Source: Demequina maris (GTDB lineage Bacteria > Actinomycetota > Actinomycetes > Actinomycetales > Demequinaceae). Taken from it: 64,000 nucleotides of DNA. Positions 17,314 through 26,431 of the stretch are shown here, piece after piece; position 1 is the first letter of the stretch; each line of letters starts with the position of its first letter. The translations under genes and the position numbers were made by a program. The DNA lies in contig NZ_BBLX01000003.1 in NCBI RefSeq assembly GCF_000971155.1, forward strand, positions 124,001-188,000, in the 5' to 3' direction. The notes below the pieces were generated by a model that was given only the letters and a program-made list of their open reading frames with translations, had not been told where the DNA came from and made no database searches.

Positions 17314-18060
17314 ATGACGCAGGGCACGGGACGCGACGACAGCCGGGACGCGACGAGCGCCGGCGCGACCGTGCACGAGCTGCGCGATCCCGCCACCGGG
17401 CTCACGGCGCGCCAGCGCGCGGTCGTCGACTTCATCCGCGCGACGGTCCTGGAGCGCGGCTACCCGCCGTCGATGCGCGAGATCGGCGACGCCGTCGGCC
17501 TCACGTCGCCCTCCTCCGTCAAGCACCAGCTCACGGCGCTCGAGGCCAAGGGCGTGCTGCGGCGCGACCCGCACCGGCCCCGCGCGATCGAGGTGGTCCT
17601 GCCGGGCGAGCAGGCCGCCGCCGAGCCGACGACCGAGGCGCCCGCCGCTCCCCCGGCGCCCGCCGCATCGTCCGCCTACGACGACTCCGTCCACATGGTC
17701 CCGCTCGTGGGCCGCATCGCGGCCGGTGGCCCGATCCTGGCCGAGCAGGAGGTCGAGGACACCTTCGCGCTCCCCCGCCAGCTCACGGGCGACGGCGAGC
17801 TGTTCATGCTGCAGGTCTCCGGCGACTCGATGATCGACGCGGCGATCTGCGACGGCGACTGGGTGGTGGTGCGCCGTCAGAACAGCGCCGAGAACGGCGA
17901 CATCGTCGCGGCCCTGCTCGACGACGAGGCGACCGTCAAGACGTTCCGCCGCAAGGACGGCCAGGTGTGGCTGATGCCGCACAACCCCGCCTACACCCCG
18001 ATCGACGGCACGCATGCGCGCGTGATGGGCAAGGTCGTCTCGGTCCTGCGCCGCGTCTGA
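17314..18060 (+). CDS. lexA: SOS repressor LexA
   Basis: A 248-residue repressor-protease. The winged-helix N-terminus ([16 protein letters not shown]...[23 protein letters not shown]) binds SOS boxes. An Ala-rich linker follows, with the Ala-Gly cleavage site in [10 protein letters not shown] near 135. The S24 peptidase domain has the catalytic Ser in GDSMIDAAI (about 171) and Lys in EATVKTF (about 209). RecA filaments trigger self-cleavage. It starts at an ATG after GGGAGGCCAGGG and ends within the left arm of a hairpin terminator. Confidence 0.98.
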   Translation: MTQGTGRDDSRDATSAGATVHELRDPATGLTARQRAVVDFIRATVLERGYPPSMREIGDAVGLTSPSSVKHQLTALEAKGVLRRDPHRPRAIEVVLPGEQAAAEPTTEAPAAPPAPAASSAYDDSVHMVPLVGRIAAGGPILAEQEVEDTFALPRQLTGDGELFMLQVSGDSMIDAAICDGDWVVVRRQNSAENGDIVAALLDDEATVKTFRRKDGQVWLMPHNPAYTPIDGTHARVMGKVVSVLRRV

Positions 18061-18100
18061 CCGGACGATGCGCGGGCGGGCGACGCCCGCATCGTCCGGT
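18060..18100. terminator. GGACGATGCG inverted-repeat terminator between lexA and dinG
   Basis: ACCGGACGATGCG and CGCATCGTCCGGT are perfect 13-base arms starting at the last base of the lexA stop codon, with a further GGGCG/CGCCC pairing inside. It can serve both converging genes. Confidence 0.88.
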
Positions 18101-18114
18101 CGCGCGCAAGGCGG

Positions 18115-20031
18115 CTAGGACGCGGCGAGCCTCCGCAGCGCGCCCAGCGCCACGTCGCGGTCGGTGGTCGGCCACAGGTCCGGCATCGAGCGGGTGAGGA
18201 ACCCGCCGTAGCGCGCGGTCGCGAGCCGCGGGTCGAGCACGGCGACGACCCCGCGGTCGGAGCTCGCGCGGATGAGCCGGCCGGCGCCCTGCGCGAGCAG
18301 CAGCGCCGCGTGCGTCGCCGAGACCGCCATGAAGCCGTTGCCGCCGCCGGCCGCGACGGCCTCGGTGCGCGCCTGCGCCACGGGCTCGTCGGGGCGCGGG
18401 AACGGGATGCGGTCGATCACCACGAGGCTCGCGGTGCGCCCGGGCACGTCGATGCCCTGCCACAGCGACGTCGACCCGAACAGGCAGGCCGACTCGTCCT
18501 CCTTGAACCGCGACACCAGCGTGGGCAGCTGGTCGTCGAGCTGGTAGAGGACCGGCACGTCGAGCCGCTCCCGCATCGCCTCCGTGGCCATCTGCGCGGC
18601 CTTGTGCGACGAGAACAGGCCGAGGGTGCGGCCGCCGGCCGCCTCGATGAGGGCGGCGAGCTCGTCGAGCGCCTCCTCCGAGATGCCGCCCATGCCGGGC
18701 TTCGGGAGGTGCTTGGCGACGTAGAGGATGCCCTGCTTGGGGTAGTCGAACGGGCTGCCCGCGTCGAGGGTGGTGGCGTGGTCCACGCCGAGGTGGCGCG
18801 AGATGGCACCGAAGTCGCCGCCGAGCGCCAGCGTCGCGGACGTCATCACGGACGCCTTCTCGTCCAGCAGCTTCTCGCGGATCAGGCCCGCGACATCGAG
18901 CGGGGCCGCGACGATGCGCTCGGGGATGGGCGCGTCGTAGTCCCCGTCGCGCGGCGCGAGCCAGATGACGTAGCGGCCGTGCTCGCCCTGGAGCTCCTCG
19001 CAGACGTCGACGATGGTGCCGAGCGATGCGCCGGCCACCTTGCCGCCGGCGCCGAGCTCCTCGGAACGCTTGGTGAGCTCCGACACGAGCGCGCGGGCGG
19101 CGGCCCTGACCTCCTCGACAGCCGTGGCGAGGGGCTCGGGAAGGCCGAGGCGCAGCCGCCCGGGCGTGCAGTCGCCGAGCGCGCCGTCGAGGTGGCGGGC
19201 GGCGCGGTCGAGGTCCTCGGAGACGATGCCGCAGCGGCGGGCGTCGCGCGCGGCGCGGTCGACGGCGATCACGGTGAGCTCGTGGGTCGCGGAGGACGTG
19301 ATGCGGGAGACGAGCTCGTGCGCCTCGTCGACGATGAGGACGCTGTGGTCGCCGAGCATGTCGTGCCCGGTGGCCTGGACGCCCAGCACCGCGTGGTTGG
19401 TGACGACCACGTGCGCCTTCGCGGCGGACTCGCGGGCCCGCTGGGAGAAGCACTCGGCGAGCACGGGGCACTTCGACTCGAGGCACTCCCGTCCGGTCAC
19501 AGAGACCTGCGCCCACGCGCGTCCGCTCACGCCCGGCACGAGGTCGTCGCGGTCCCCGGTGTCGGTCTCGTCCGCCCACTCGTTGAGGCGCACCACCTCG
19601 CGCCCGAGCTCGCTGGTGGGGCCGATGGGGAGCATGTCGTCGTCGCCCTCGTCGGGGTAGCCGCCGGCCATCTTGTGCAGGCACAGGTAGTTCCCGCGGC
19701 CCTTGAGGAGCGCGATGCGGGCGCGCTGGCCGAGCTCCGGCTCGAGCGCCTCCGCGACGAGCGGGAGGTCCTTGGTGAAGATCTGACGCTGCAGCGCGAG
19801 CGTCGCGGTGGACACCACGACGCGGCTGCCGGTGCGGACCGCGTGCGCGACCGCGGGCACGAGGTAGCCGAGCGACTTGCCCGTGCCCGTGCCTGCCTGG
19901 ACGAGCGCGTGCTCGTCGTCGTTCAGCGCGTCGGCGACGGCGCGCGCCATGAGCAGCTGGCCCTCGCGCGGCTCGCCGCCGAGGGCACCGACGGCGCTCT
20001 CGAGCAGCGCGTCGGCGTCGTGCCCGCTCAC
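18115..20031 (-). CDS. DinG/YoaA-family ATP-dependent DNA helicase
   Basis: A 638-residue XPD-like superfamily 2 helicase. Walker A lies in QAGTGTGKSLGYLVP near 45-60. Four Cys (in NYLCLHK, then ECLESKCPVLAEC) form the iron-sulfur cluster expected of this family. The DEAH box is in VLIVDEAHELV, and ATLALGGDF and CLFGSTSLWQGID are later motifs. It unwinds damaged or structured DNA, probably 5' to 3'. Its GTG overlaps the hflX stop, so the two are coupled. No SOS box was seen before hflX. Confidence 0.92.
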   Translation of the reverse strand: MSGHDADALLESAVGALGGEPREGQLLMARAVADALNDDEHALVQAGTGTGKSLGYLVPAVAHAVRTGSRVVVSTATLALQRQIFTKDLPLVAEALEPELGQRARIALLKGRGNYLCLHKMAGGYPDEGDDDMLPIGPTSELGREVVRLNEWADETDTGDRDDLVPGVSGRAWAQVSVTGRECLESKCPVLAECFSQRARESAAKAHVVVTNHAVLGVQATGHDMLGDHSVLIVDEAHELVSRITSSATHELTVIAVDRAARDARRCGIVSEDLDRAARHLDGALGDCTPGRLRLGLPEPLATAVEEVRAAARALVSELTKRSEELGAGGKVAGASLGTIVDVCEELQGEHGRYVIWLAPRDGDYDAPIPERIVAAPLDVAGLIREKLLDEKASVMTSATLALGGDFGAISRHLGVDHATTLDAGSPFDYPKQGILYVAKHLPKPGMGGISEEALDELAALIEAAGGRTLGLFSSHKAAQMATEAMRERLDVPVLYQLDDQLPTLVSRFKEDESACLFGSTSLWQGIDVPGRTASLVVIDRIPFPRPDEPVAQARTEAVAAGGGNGFMAVSATHAALLLAQGAGRLIRASSDRGVVAVLDPRLATARYGGFLTRSMPDLWPTTDRDVALGALRRLAAS

Positions 20032-21530
20032 ACGGAGGCCGAGGGGACGCCGGCCTCCTCGAGACGCGCGGCGAGGCCGGCGTCGACGAGCGCGGTCAGG
20101 TGTGTGCCCTCCGGCACGTGCGACTGCGCGAGCACCTCGCCGTGGCGGTGCACCTCGCTCACGAGGTCGCCGCGGGTGTAGGGCACCACCACGTCGACCG
20201 TGACCTCGGGGCGCGGCAGCTCGCGGCCGATGAGCTCCATGAGCTCGTCGATGCCCTCGCCCGTGAGCGCCGAGACCTCGATGGTGATCTCGCGGCGGCC
20301 GCGCAGGCGCATCAGGGTCTCGGGGTCGGCGATGTCGGCCTTGTTGAGGACCAGGATCTCCTTGACCTGGTCCGCGCCCGGCACGTCGGACAGCACGTCG
20401 CGCACGGCGCGGATCTGGCTCTCGGGGTCCGGGTGCGACGCGTCCACGACGTGCAGCATGAGGTCCGCGTACGAGACCTCCTCGAGCGTCGACGCGAACG
20501 CCGCGACGAGCTGGTGGGGCAGGTCGCGCACGAAGCCGACGGTGTCGGACACCGTGAACTCGCGCCCGTCGGGGGTCTGCGACCGGCGCACGGTCGGGTC
20601 GAGGGTCGCGAACAGCGCGTTCTCGACAAGCACGCCGGCGCCCGTCACGCGGTTGAGCAGCGACGACTTGCCGGCGTTCGTGTAGCCCACGATCGCGACG
20701 TTGGGCAGCCCGAGGCGCTTCTCGCGGCGGACCTGGCGTGCCGGCTCCATGGCCTTGATGTCGCGCCGCAGCTGCGCCATGCGGGTGTGGATGCGGCGGC
20801 GGTCGAGCTCGATCTTGGTCTCACCGGGACCGCGCGAGCCCATGCCCGCGCCGGCGCCGCCGACCTGGCCGCCGGCCTGGCGGGACATCGACTCGCCCCA
20901 GCCGCGCAGGCGCGGCAGCAGGTACTCGAGCTGCGCGAGCTCGACCTGCGCCTTGCCCTCCTTGGACTTGGCGTGCTGCGCGAAGATGTCGAGGATCAGC
21001 GCGGTGCGGTCGATGACCTTGACCTTGACGACGTCCTCGAGCGCGCGGCGCTGGCTGGGGGCGAGGTCGTCGTTGACGATGACGGTGTCCGCGCCGACGG
21101 CCGCAACGATGTCGCACACCTCGCGCGCCTTGCCCTTGCCGATGTACATCGCCGGGTCCGGGTGAGGGCGGCGCTGCAGCACGCCGTCGAGCACCTCGGA
21201 GCCCGCGGTCTCGGCGAGGGCGGCGAGCTCGCGCAGCGAGATCTCGGCGTCCTCGGCGCTGCCGTGCGACCACTGGCCCACCAGCACCACCTTCTCGAGG
21301 CGCAGCTGGCGGTACTCGACCTCGGTGATGTCCTCGAGCTCGGTCGAGAGGTTCTGGACGCGACGCAGCGCGGCGCGCTCCTCGCGGTCGTACTGGTCGC
21401 CGTCGTAGTCGGTCGCGGCGGTGCCGCCCTCGGCCACGGCCGTGCCGGCGCGCGAGAGCACCCGGTCGATCACCGCGTCGGCGCGGCTGGTCGCGGGCAT
21501 GTCCTGGTCGTCTGCTGCTGTGTCGCTCAT
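20028..21530 (-). CDS. hflX: Ribosome-associated GTPase HflX
   Basis: A 500-residue GTPase that splits stalled ribosomes. The N-terminal nucleotide-binding domain contains MYIGKGKAREV and NDDLAPSQRRALED. A Gly-rich linker ends in GSRGPGETKIELDRRRI, followed by the G domain with NVAIVGYTNAGKSSLLN (G1), SDTVGFVRDLPH (G3) and VLNKADIAD (G4). The ATG follows GGAGGGGT. The first ~50 residues are an actinobacterial extension. The operon continues into the DinG-like helicase. Confidence 0.96.
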   Translation of the reverse strand: MSDTAADDQDMPATSRADAVIDRVLSRAGTAVAEGGTAATDYDGDQYDREERAALRRVQNLSTELEDITEVEYRQLRLEKVVLVGQWSHGSAEDAEISLRELAALAETAGSEVLDGVLQRRPHPDPAMYIGKGKAREVCDIVAAVGADTVIVNDDLAPSQRRALEDVVKVKVIDRTALILDIFAQHAKSKEGKAQVELAQLEYLLPRLRGWGESMSRQAGGQVGGAGAGMGSRGPGETKIELDRRRIHTRMAQLRRDIKAMEPARQVRREKRLGLPNVAIVGYTNAGKSSLLNRVTGAGVLVENALFATLDPTVRRSQTPDGREFTVSDTVGFVRDLPHQLVAAFASTLEEVSYADLMLHVVDASHPDPESQIRAVRDVLSDVPGADQVKEILVLNKADIADPETLMRLRGRREITIEVSALTGEGIDELMELIGRELPRPEVTVDVVVPYTRGDLVSEVHRHGEVLAQSHVPEGTHLTALVDAGLAARLEEAGVPSASV

Positions 21531-21588
21531 ACCCCTCCATTGTCTCACCCCCGTCCGACCTCCCCTCTCGCCTCCCCAGGTCGCCGGA

Positions 21589-21599
21589 GGGACGATGCG
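21589..21599 (+). repeat. Single intergenic GGGACGATGCG copy
   Basis: It lies between the divergent hflX and methyltransferase genes with no pairing partner, so it is not a terminator. Confidence 0.8.
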
Positions 21600-21641
21600 C
21601 GGCGCGGCCGGGCGGCCCACGCTGGCGATACGCTCGGGGGC

Positions 21642-22229
21642 GTGACCGAGGACCACTACTTCACCGCGCGCCCCGCCTCCGCGGACGAGCGCCGCACCAT
21701 CCGCGTCACGCTCGCGGGACGCGACGTCGAGGTCGAGACGGCGCCCGGCATCTTCTCCCCCGGCCACGTCGACCTCGGCACGCAGGTGCTGCTGCGCCAG
21801 GTGCCGGACCCCCGGGGCCGCGTCCTCGACGTCGGCTGCGGCTGGGGGCCGATCGCTCTGGAGGCGGCGCTGCGCGGCGCCGACTCCGTCACGGCCGTCG
21901 ACGTCAACGAGCGCGCGCTGGACCTGCTGCGGCGCAACGCGGCGCGGCTCGGTGTCGCGGTCGCGGCCGCGCTGCCCGACGACGTGCCCGCAGGGGCCAC
22001 CTTCGACACCATCTGGTCGAACCCGCCCATCCGGATCGGCAAGGAGGCGCTGCACGCGCTCCTCACCACGTGGCTGCCGCGCCTCGCGCCCGGCGGCGAG
22101 GCCTACCTCGTGGTCCAGAAGAACCTGGGCGCCGACTCCCTCGCGCGATGGATCGCCGAGCAGGGCTGGGGCACGGTCGAGAAGGTCGGCAGCTCCAAGG
22201 GCTTCCGCGTCCTGCGCATCTCGGCGTAG
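21642..22229 (+). CDS. RsmC/RlmG-like class I methyltransferase
   Basis: A 195-residue SAM-dependent methyltransferase. It has the SAM motif VLDVGCGWGPIALEAALRG, acidic loop AVDVNERALDLLRRNA and the catalytic IWSNPPIRIGKEALH (NPP motif of N2-guanine or N6-adenine enzymes). The N-terminal EDHYFTARPAS and PGIFSPGHVDLGTQ are typical of the small actinobacterial RsmC-like group. The likely substrate is rRNA guanine; the exact site cannot be read. The start is GTG. Confidence 0.85.
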   Translation: MTEDHYFTARPASADERRTIRVTLAGRDVEVETAPGIFSPGHVDLGTQVLLRQVPDPRGRVLDVGCGWGPIALEAALRGADSVTAVDVNERALDLLRRNAARLGVAVAAALPDDVPAGATFDTIWSNPPIRIGKEALHALLTTWLPRLAPGGEAYLVVQKNLGADSLARWIAEQGWGTVEKVGSSKGFRVLRISA

Positions 22230-22505
22230 CGACGCCTCCTGGGTGCCGCCGCCCGGCGCCTCCACACCTGCGTCCTGCCTAAGGCCGGGGATCGTGTCGC
22301 TTGGTGGCGGCGCGAGGGCCTTGTGGTGCCGATTCGTGTCGGTCTCCCGGCCGGCCGTGATGCTGAGCTGCGACCGTTTCGGGCAACGCGGGTCCGGGTG
22401 CCACGACTCGCTCATCCCGCCACCGCACGCTCAGCGGTACGGGAAGGACCGACGAGGGCCGGAAACGCACCCTCAGCGGTATGGCGGGGTCCGCGGGGGG
22501 AGCCG
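22230..22505. other. Intergenic region with terminator-like hairpin and spaced direct repeat
   Basis: This 276-base gap separates converging genes. GGTGCCG (22242-22248) pairs with CGGCGCC (22254-22260), a likely terminator for the methyltransferase. Two 19-base repeats, CGCACGCTCAGCGGTACGG (22424-22442) and CGCACCCTCAGCGGTATGG (22466-22484), match at 17 positions and are exactly 42 bases apart. No convincing gene was seen. Confidence 0.55.
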
Positions 22506-23090
22506 TCAGAGCCGCTCGCCGCGCGCCGCGGCGTCCGCGATGGCGGCGATGCGGGCGTCGCGGGTCGCGGGCCGCTTGGCGAGCGCGACGTGCGCGAGCA
22601 TCTGCTTGCGCGCCGACGGCGGGAAGCCGTCGAAGTGCTCGCGCGCGCCGGGACGGGCGGCGAGCGCAGCGGCGAGGTCCGCGGGGACGATGAGGTCCTC
22701 GACGTCGTCGAGCAGCGTCCAGGAGCCGTCGGCCTTCGCGGCGGCGATCACGGCCGCGCCCGCCGGCATGACGAGCCCCGCCTCCTCGAGCTCCTCAAGG
22801 CGCGCCTTGTTGGTGCGCGCCCACCCGGACCCGCGCTTGCGTGGCGCGCAGTACTGCAGCGTCCTGTCGTCGTCGAGCTTCCGCGTGACCGCGTCGATCC
22901 AGCCGAAGCACAGCGCCTGGCGCACCAGCTCGTCGTATGTGAGACCCACGTTCCCCGACGCCTTGCGCCACGTCGCGACCCACACGCCCGTGGTGTCGGT
23001 GTGGTGGGCCGCGAGCCAGGCACGCCACTCGTCGGCGTCCTCGGGGTGGATCCTCCGGGCGCCGTCCTCGCCGGGCTCGATCGGATGCAT
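22506..23090 (-). CDS. YdeI/OmpD-associated family protein
   Basis: A 194-residue soluble protein of the YdeI family. Typical stretches are DADEWRAWLAAHH, a WVATWRKASG region, YDELVRQALCFGWIDAVTRKLD and the C-terminal GFPPSARKQMLAHVALAKRP, which the family carries as a bacteriocin-protection-like domain. The biochemical role is unknown. It begins 1 base after the dapF stop and is the last gene of the recA-to-dapF run. Confidence 0.85.
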   Translation of the reverse strand: MHPIEPGEDGARRIHPEDADEWRAWLAAHHTDTTGVWVATWRKASGNVGLTYDELVRQALCFGWIDAVTRKLDDDRTLQYCAPRKRGSGWARTNKARLEELEEAGLVMPAGAAVIAAAKADGSWTLLDDVEDLIVPADLAAALAARPGAREHFDGFPPSARKQMLAHVALAKRPATRDARIAAIADAAARGERL

Positions 23091-23091
23091 G

Positions 23092-23961
23092 TCAGGCGGG
23101 CGCGTCGACCTCGCCGGTCGCGACGAGCACCGCGGGCCCCTCGAGCACGGTCGTGTCCCCCACGATCCGCACGGTGACCTCGCCGCCGGGCACCTCGATG
23201 TCCCACACGTCGGGCGCGCCGGCGCCGGCCCACGTGCGCATCGCGAGTGCGACCGCGCACGCGCCGGTGCCGCACGACCGCGTCTCCCCCGAGCCGCGCT
23301 CGTGGACGCGCATGCGGACGCGGCCGTGCGCCTCGCCGTCGACCTCGGCGTGGCCGAGCGCGACCGCGAACTCGACGTTCGTCCCGTGCGGCGGGACCGG
23401 GTGCACCTGAGGCGCCTCGGTGAGGTCGAGGCCGCGGAGCTCGTCGACGTCGGGCAGCGCGACCACGTGGTGGGGGTTGCCCATGTCGACCGACAGCGCG
23501 GGCCGCACGGGGTCGAGGCCGCGCGCCGCGACCTCCGAGTCGAAGCCCTCGGTCGCGTCGCCGACGACGTAGCGGCCCATGCCGATCGCGTAGCGGCCGC
23601 CCCCGAGCGATGTGACGGTGCGCGGCCCGCCGCGCGTCCCGAACTCGAGGCCCGCCGCGAGGTCCTCCCCCGCCTCGGCCTCGAGGAACGCCCCGAACAC
23701 GCGCGCGCCGTTACCGCACATCTCGGACGTGGTGCCGTCGGAGTTCCAGTAGTCCATGAACCACGTCGCCGGCTCGAGCCCTGCGCCCGCGTCCAGCGCG
23801 CCCGCCCGGACCGCGCGGATGACGCCGTCGCCGCCGATCCCGGCGCGCCGGTCGCACAGGAAGCGCACCCGCGAGGGGCTGAGGTCGAGGTCCCCGCGGG
23901 GGTCGAACAGCAGCACGAAGTCGTTCTCGGTGCCGTGTCCCTTGGTGAAGGCGAGCGTCAT
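23092..23961 (-). CDS. dapF: Diaminopimelate epimerase
   Basis: A 289-residue cofactor-free epimerase converting LL- to meso-diaminopimelate for lysine and peptidoglycan. The two catalytic Cys are in SEMCGNGARVF and ETRSCGTGACAVA. The N-terminal FTKGHGTENDFVLL and a DYWNSDGTTSE substrate region are typical. The ATG at 23961 begins MTLAFTKGHG. It follows miaA by 14 bases on the minus strand. Confidence 0.97.
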   Translation of the reverse strand: MTLAFTKGHGTENDFVLLFDPRGDLDLSPSRVRFLCDRRAGIGGDGVIRAVRAGALDAGAGLEPATWFMDYWNSDGTTSEMCGNGARVFGAFLEAEAGEDLAAGLEFGTRGGPRTVTSLGGGRYAIGMGRYVVGDATEGFDSEVAARGLDPVRPALSVDMGNPHHVVALPDVDELRGLDLTEAPQVHPVPPHGTNVEFAVALGHAEVDGEAHGRVRMRVHERGSGETRSCGTGACAVALAMRTWAGAGAPDVWDIEVPGGEVTVRIVGDTTVLEGPAVLVATGEVDAPA

Positions 23962-23975
23962 GCCCACCAGCGTAG

Positions 23976-24926
23976 TCAGCGCGCGGCGCGGTCCCGGTCG
24001 GCCTGCCTCACCAGGGACGATGCGTCCTCGGCCGCGCGCGCGATGTCGCCGTGGTCGCGGGGCGCGTCGATCCAGCGCACCCGCGGGTCGGGGCGGAACC
24101 ACTGGGCCTGCTTGCGGGCCAGGCGACGCGTGTGCTGCGCGATGAGCGCCCGGGTCTCGGCGGCGTCGAGCTCGCCGTCGAGATGCCGCAGCGTCTCGGC
24201 GTAGCCGACGGCGCGGCGCGCCGTCACACCCTCGCGCAGGCCCCGCGCCTCGAGCGCGCGCACCTCGTCGACGAGTCCCTGCTCCCACATCGCGTCGACG
24301 CGGGCGTCGATGCGCGGATCGAGCAGCTCGTACGGGAGGTCGAGCGCGATGGTGAGCGCGGGCGCGTGGTACTCGTGGCGCGGCAGCGAGCTCTGGGTCG
24401 CTCCGGTCAGCGCGATGATCTCGAGCGCACGCACCAGTCGCTTGACGTTCTGGGCGGGGATCTTCGCCGCGGCCGTGGGGTCGAGGGCCGCGAGCTCGCG
24501 GTGGAGCGCGCCGGGCCCCTCGCGGTCGGCGCGGGCCTCGAGGGCGGCGCGCAGCTCCGGGTCGGTGCCGGGGAACTCGAAGCGGTCGAGCAGCGCCCTC
24601 AGGTACAGGCCCGAGCCGCCCACGACGATCGCGCGGCGCCCGCGGGCGTGGATCGCGGCGATGTCCGCGCGCGCCTCCTCCTGGAAGCGCGCGACCGAGG
24701 CGTCCTCGTGGACGTCGAGCATGTCGAGCTGGTGGTGAGGGATCCCGCGGCGCTCCGCGACGGGGAGCTTGGCGGTGCCGATGTCCATGCCGCGGTAGAA
24801 CTGCATCGAGTCAGCGTTGACGATCTCCCCGTCCAGCGCCTCGGCGAGGTCGAGGCTGATCGCGGACTTGCCCGTCGCGGTGGCGCCGACGACCGCGACG
24901 ATCACCGGCGCATCGTCCCCGCTCAC
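23976..24926 (-). CDS. miaA: tRNA dimethylallyltransferase MiaA
   Basis: A 316-residue enzyme adding dimethylallyl to A37 of tRNAs reading UNN codons. The P-loop is [19 protein letters not shown] near 10-25, then [17 protein letters not shown], the [13 protein letters not shown] stretch and the C-terminal [14 protein letters not shown]. The GTG start overlaps the miaB stop (GTGA). Two copies of the GGACGATGCG motif lie inside, one at each end of the gene. Confidence 0.96.
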   Translation of the reverse strand: MSGDDAPVIVAVVGATATGKSAISLDLAEALDGEIVNADSMQFYRGMDIGTAKLPVAERRGIPHHQLDMLDVHEDASVARFQEEARADIAAIHARGRRAIVVGGSGLYLRALLDRFEFPGTDPELRAALEARADREGPGALHRELAALDPTAAAKIPAQNVKRLVRALEIIALTGATQSSLPRHEYHAPALTIALDLPYELLDPRIDARVDAMWEQGLVDEVRALEARGLREGVTARRAVGYAETLRHLDGELDAAETRALIAQHTRRLARKQAQWFRPDPRVRWIDAPRDHGDIARAAEDASSLVRQADRDRAAR

Positions 24927-26428
24927 GCGCGGCGCAGCGTCGGTATGCCGAGGCCGACGGGACCCGCGGGCGCGCCGTCGCCGGTGCCGCACGAGCCGCC
25001 ATGGTCGTGCTCGCCGCCCTGCGCCGCGTCCCACGCGTCGCCCGCGCGGGTACGGCGGACCTCATAGGGACCGCAGTCGAGGCCCGAGTCGGCGATGAGG
25101 TGGTGCGGGGCGCCGTGCGTGACGCGCACGCGCACCATGTCGCCGGGGCGCGGCACCTCGGCGCCCTCGGGCACCGCGAAGTGGACGAGCCGGTTGCCGG
25201 GCTCGCGGCCGCTCATGCGCGCCGACTCGCCGTCCTTGCGGCCGCCCGAGTCGAGCACGAGCAGCTCGAGGTCCCGGCCGACGAGCGCGTGCGAGTCCTC
25301 GAGCGTGATGCGCTCCTGGAGCGCGATCAGCCGCTCGAAGCGCTCCTGCACGACGGCCTTGGGCAGCGGCTCGAGCTCGTAGGCGGGGGTGCCGGGGCGC
25401 GGCGAGTACTGGAACGTGAACGCGGAGGTGAAGCGCGAGGCCTCGACCACGCGGAGCGTCTCCTGGAAGTCCTCCTCGGTCTCGCCGGGGAAGCCCACGA
25501 TGATGTCGGTGGTGATCGCGGCGTCGGGCATCGCGGCGCGCACGCGGTCGATGATGCCGAGGAAGCGCTCCGAGCGGTACGAGCGGCGCATCGCCCGCAG
25601 CACCCGGTCGGAGCCGGACTGCAGCGGCATGTGGAGGCTGGGCATGACGTTCGGCGTCGCGGCCATCGCCTCGATGACGTCGTCGGTGAAGGCGGCCGGG
25701 TGCGGCGAGGTGAAGCGCACCCGCTCGAGGCCCTCGATCTCGCCGCAGGCCCGCAGCAGCTTGGCGAACGCGCCGCGGTCGCCGAACTCGACGCCGTACG
25801 AGTTGACGTTCTGGCCGAGGAGGGTCACCTCGACGGCGCCCTGCGACACGAGCGCCTCCACCTCGGCGAGGATCTCGCCCGGGCGACGGTCGCGCTCCTT
25901 GCCGCGCAGCGACGGCACGATGCAGAACGTGCAGGTGTTGTTGCAGCCCACGGAGATGGACACCCAGCCGGACGCGATCGCGTCGCGGCGCGACGGCAGC
26001 GTCGACGGGAAGACCTTGAGGGACTCCTCGATCTCGACCTGCGCCTCGGCGTTGTGGCGGGCGCGCTCGAGCAGCACCGGGAGCACGTCGATGTTGTGCG
26101 TGCCGAAGACGACGTCGACCCAGGGGGCGCGGTTGACGATCTCGCCACGGTCCTTCTGGGCGAGGCAGCCGCCGACGGCGATCTGCATGCCGGGCCGCTG
26201 GGCCTTCACGGACGCGAGCTGGCCGAGGTTGCCGTAGAGGCGGGTCGCCGCGTTCTCGCGGACCGCGCACGTGTTGATGACGACGATGTCCGCCACGTCC
26301 GCATCGGCGGGGGCGGCCGCGTAGCCGGCTCCCTCGAGGAGGCCGGCCATGTGCTCGGAGTCGTGCACGTTCATCTGGCACCCGAGCGTCCTGACGAGGT
26401 ACGTGGGTGCGGGGGAAGTCTGGGTCAT
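24923..26428 (-). CDS. miaB: tRNA-2-methylthio-N6-dimethylallyladenosine synthase MiaB
   Basis: A 501-residue radical-SAM methylthiotransferase acting after MiaA on A37. Cys residues in TLGCQMN, NTCAVRE and VGGCLAQ bind the auxiliary cluster. [11 protein letters not shown] (about 160-168) binds the radical-SAM cluster, and a TRAM domain lies near 375-445. The C-terminal ~50 residues form a His/Gly-rich tail beyond the family core. Gene order rny-miaB-miaA-dapF suggests one transcript. Confidence 0.97.
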   Translation of the reverse strand: MTQTSPAPTYLVRTLGCQMNVHDSEHMAGLLEGAGYAAAPADADVADIVVINTCAVRENAATRLYGNLGQLASVKAQRPGMQIAVGGCLAQKDRGEIVNRAPWVDVVFGTHNIDVLPVLLERARHNAEAQVEIEESLKVFPSTLPSRRDAIASGWVSISVGCNNTCTFCIVPSLRGKERDRRPGEILAEVEALVSQGAVEVTLLGQNVNSYGVEFGDRGAFAKLLRACGEIEGLERVRFTSPHPAAFTDDVIEAMAATPNVMPSLHMPLQSGSDRVLRAMRRSYRSERFLGIIDRVRAAMPDAAITTDIIVGFPGETEEDFQETLRVVEASRFTSAFTFQYSPRPGTPAYELEPLPKAVVQERFERLIALQERITLEDSHALVGRDLELLVLDSGGRKDGESARMSGREPGNRLVHFAVPEGAEVPRPGDMVRVRVTHGAPHHLIADSGLDCGPYEVRRTRAGDAWDAAQGGEHDHGGSCGTGDGAPAGPVGLGIPTLRRA

Positions 26429-26431
26429 GCT

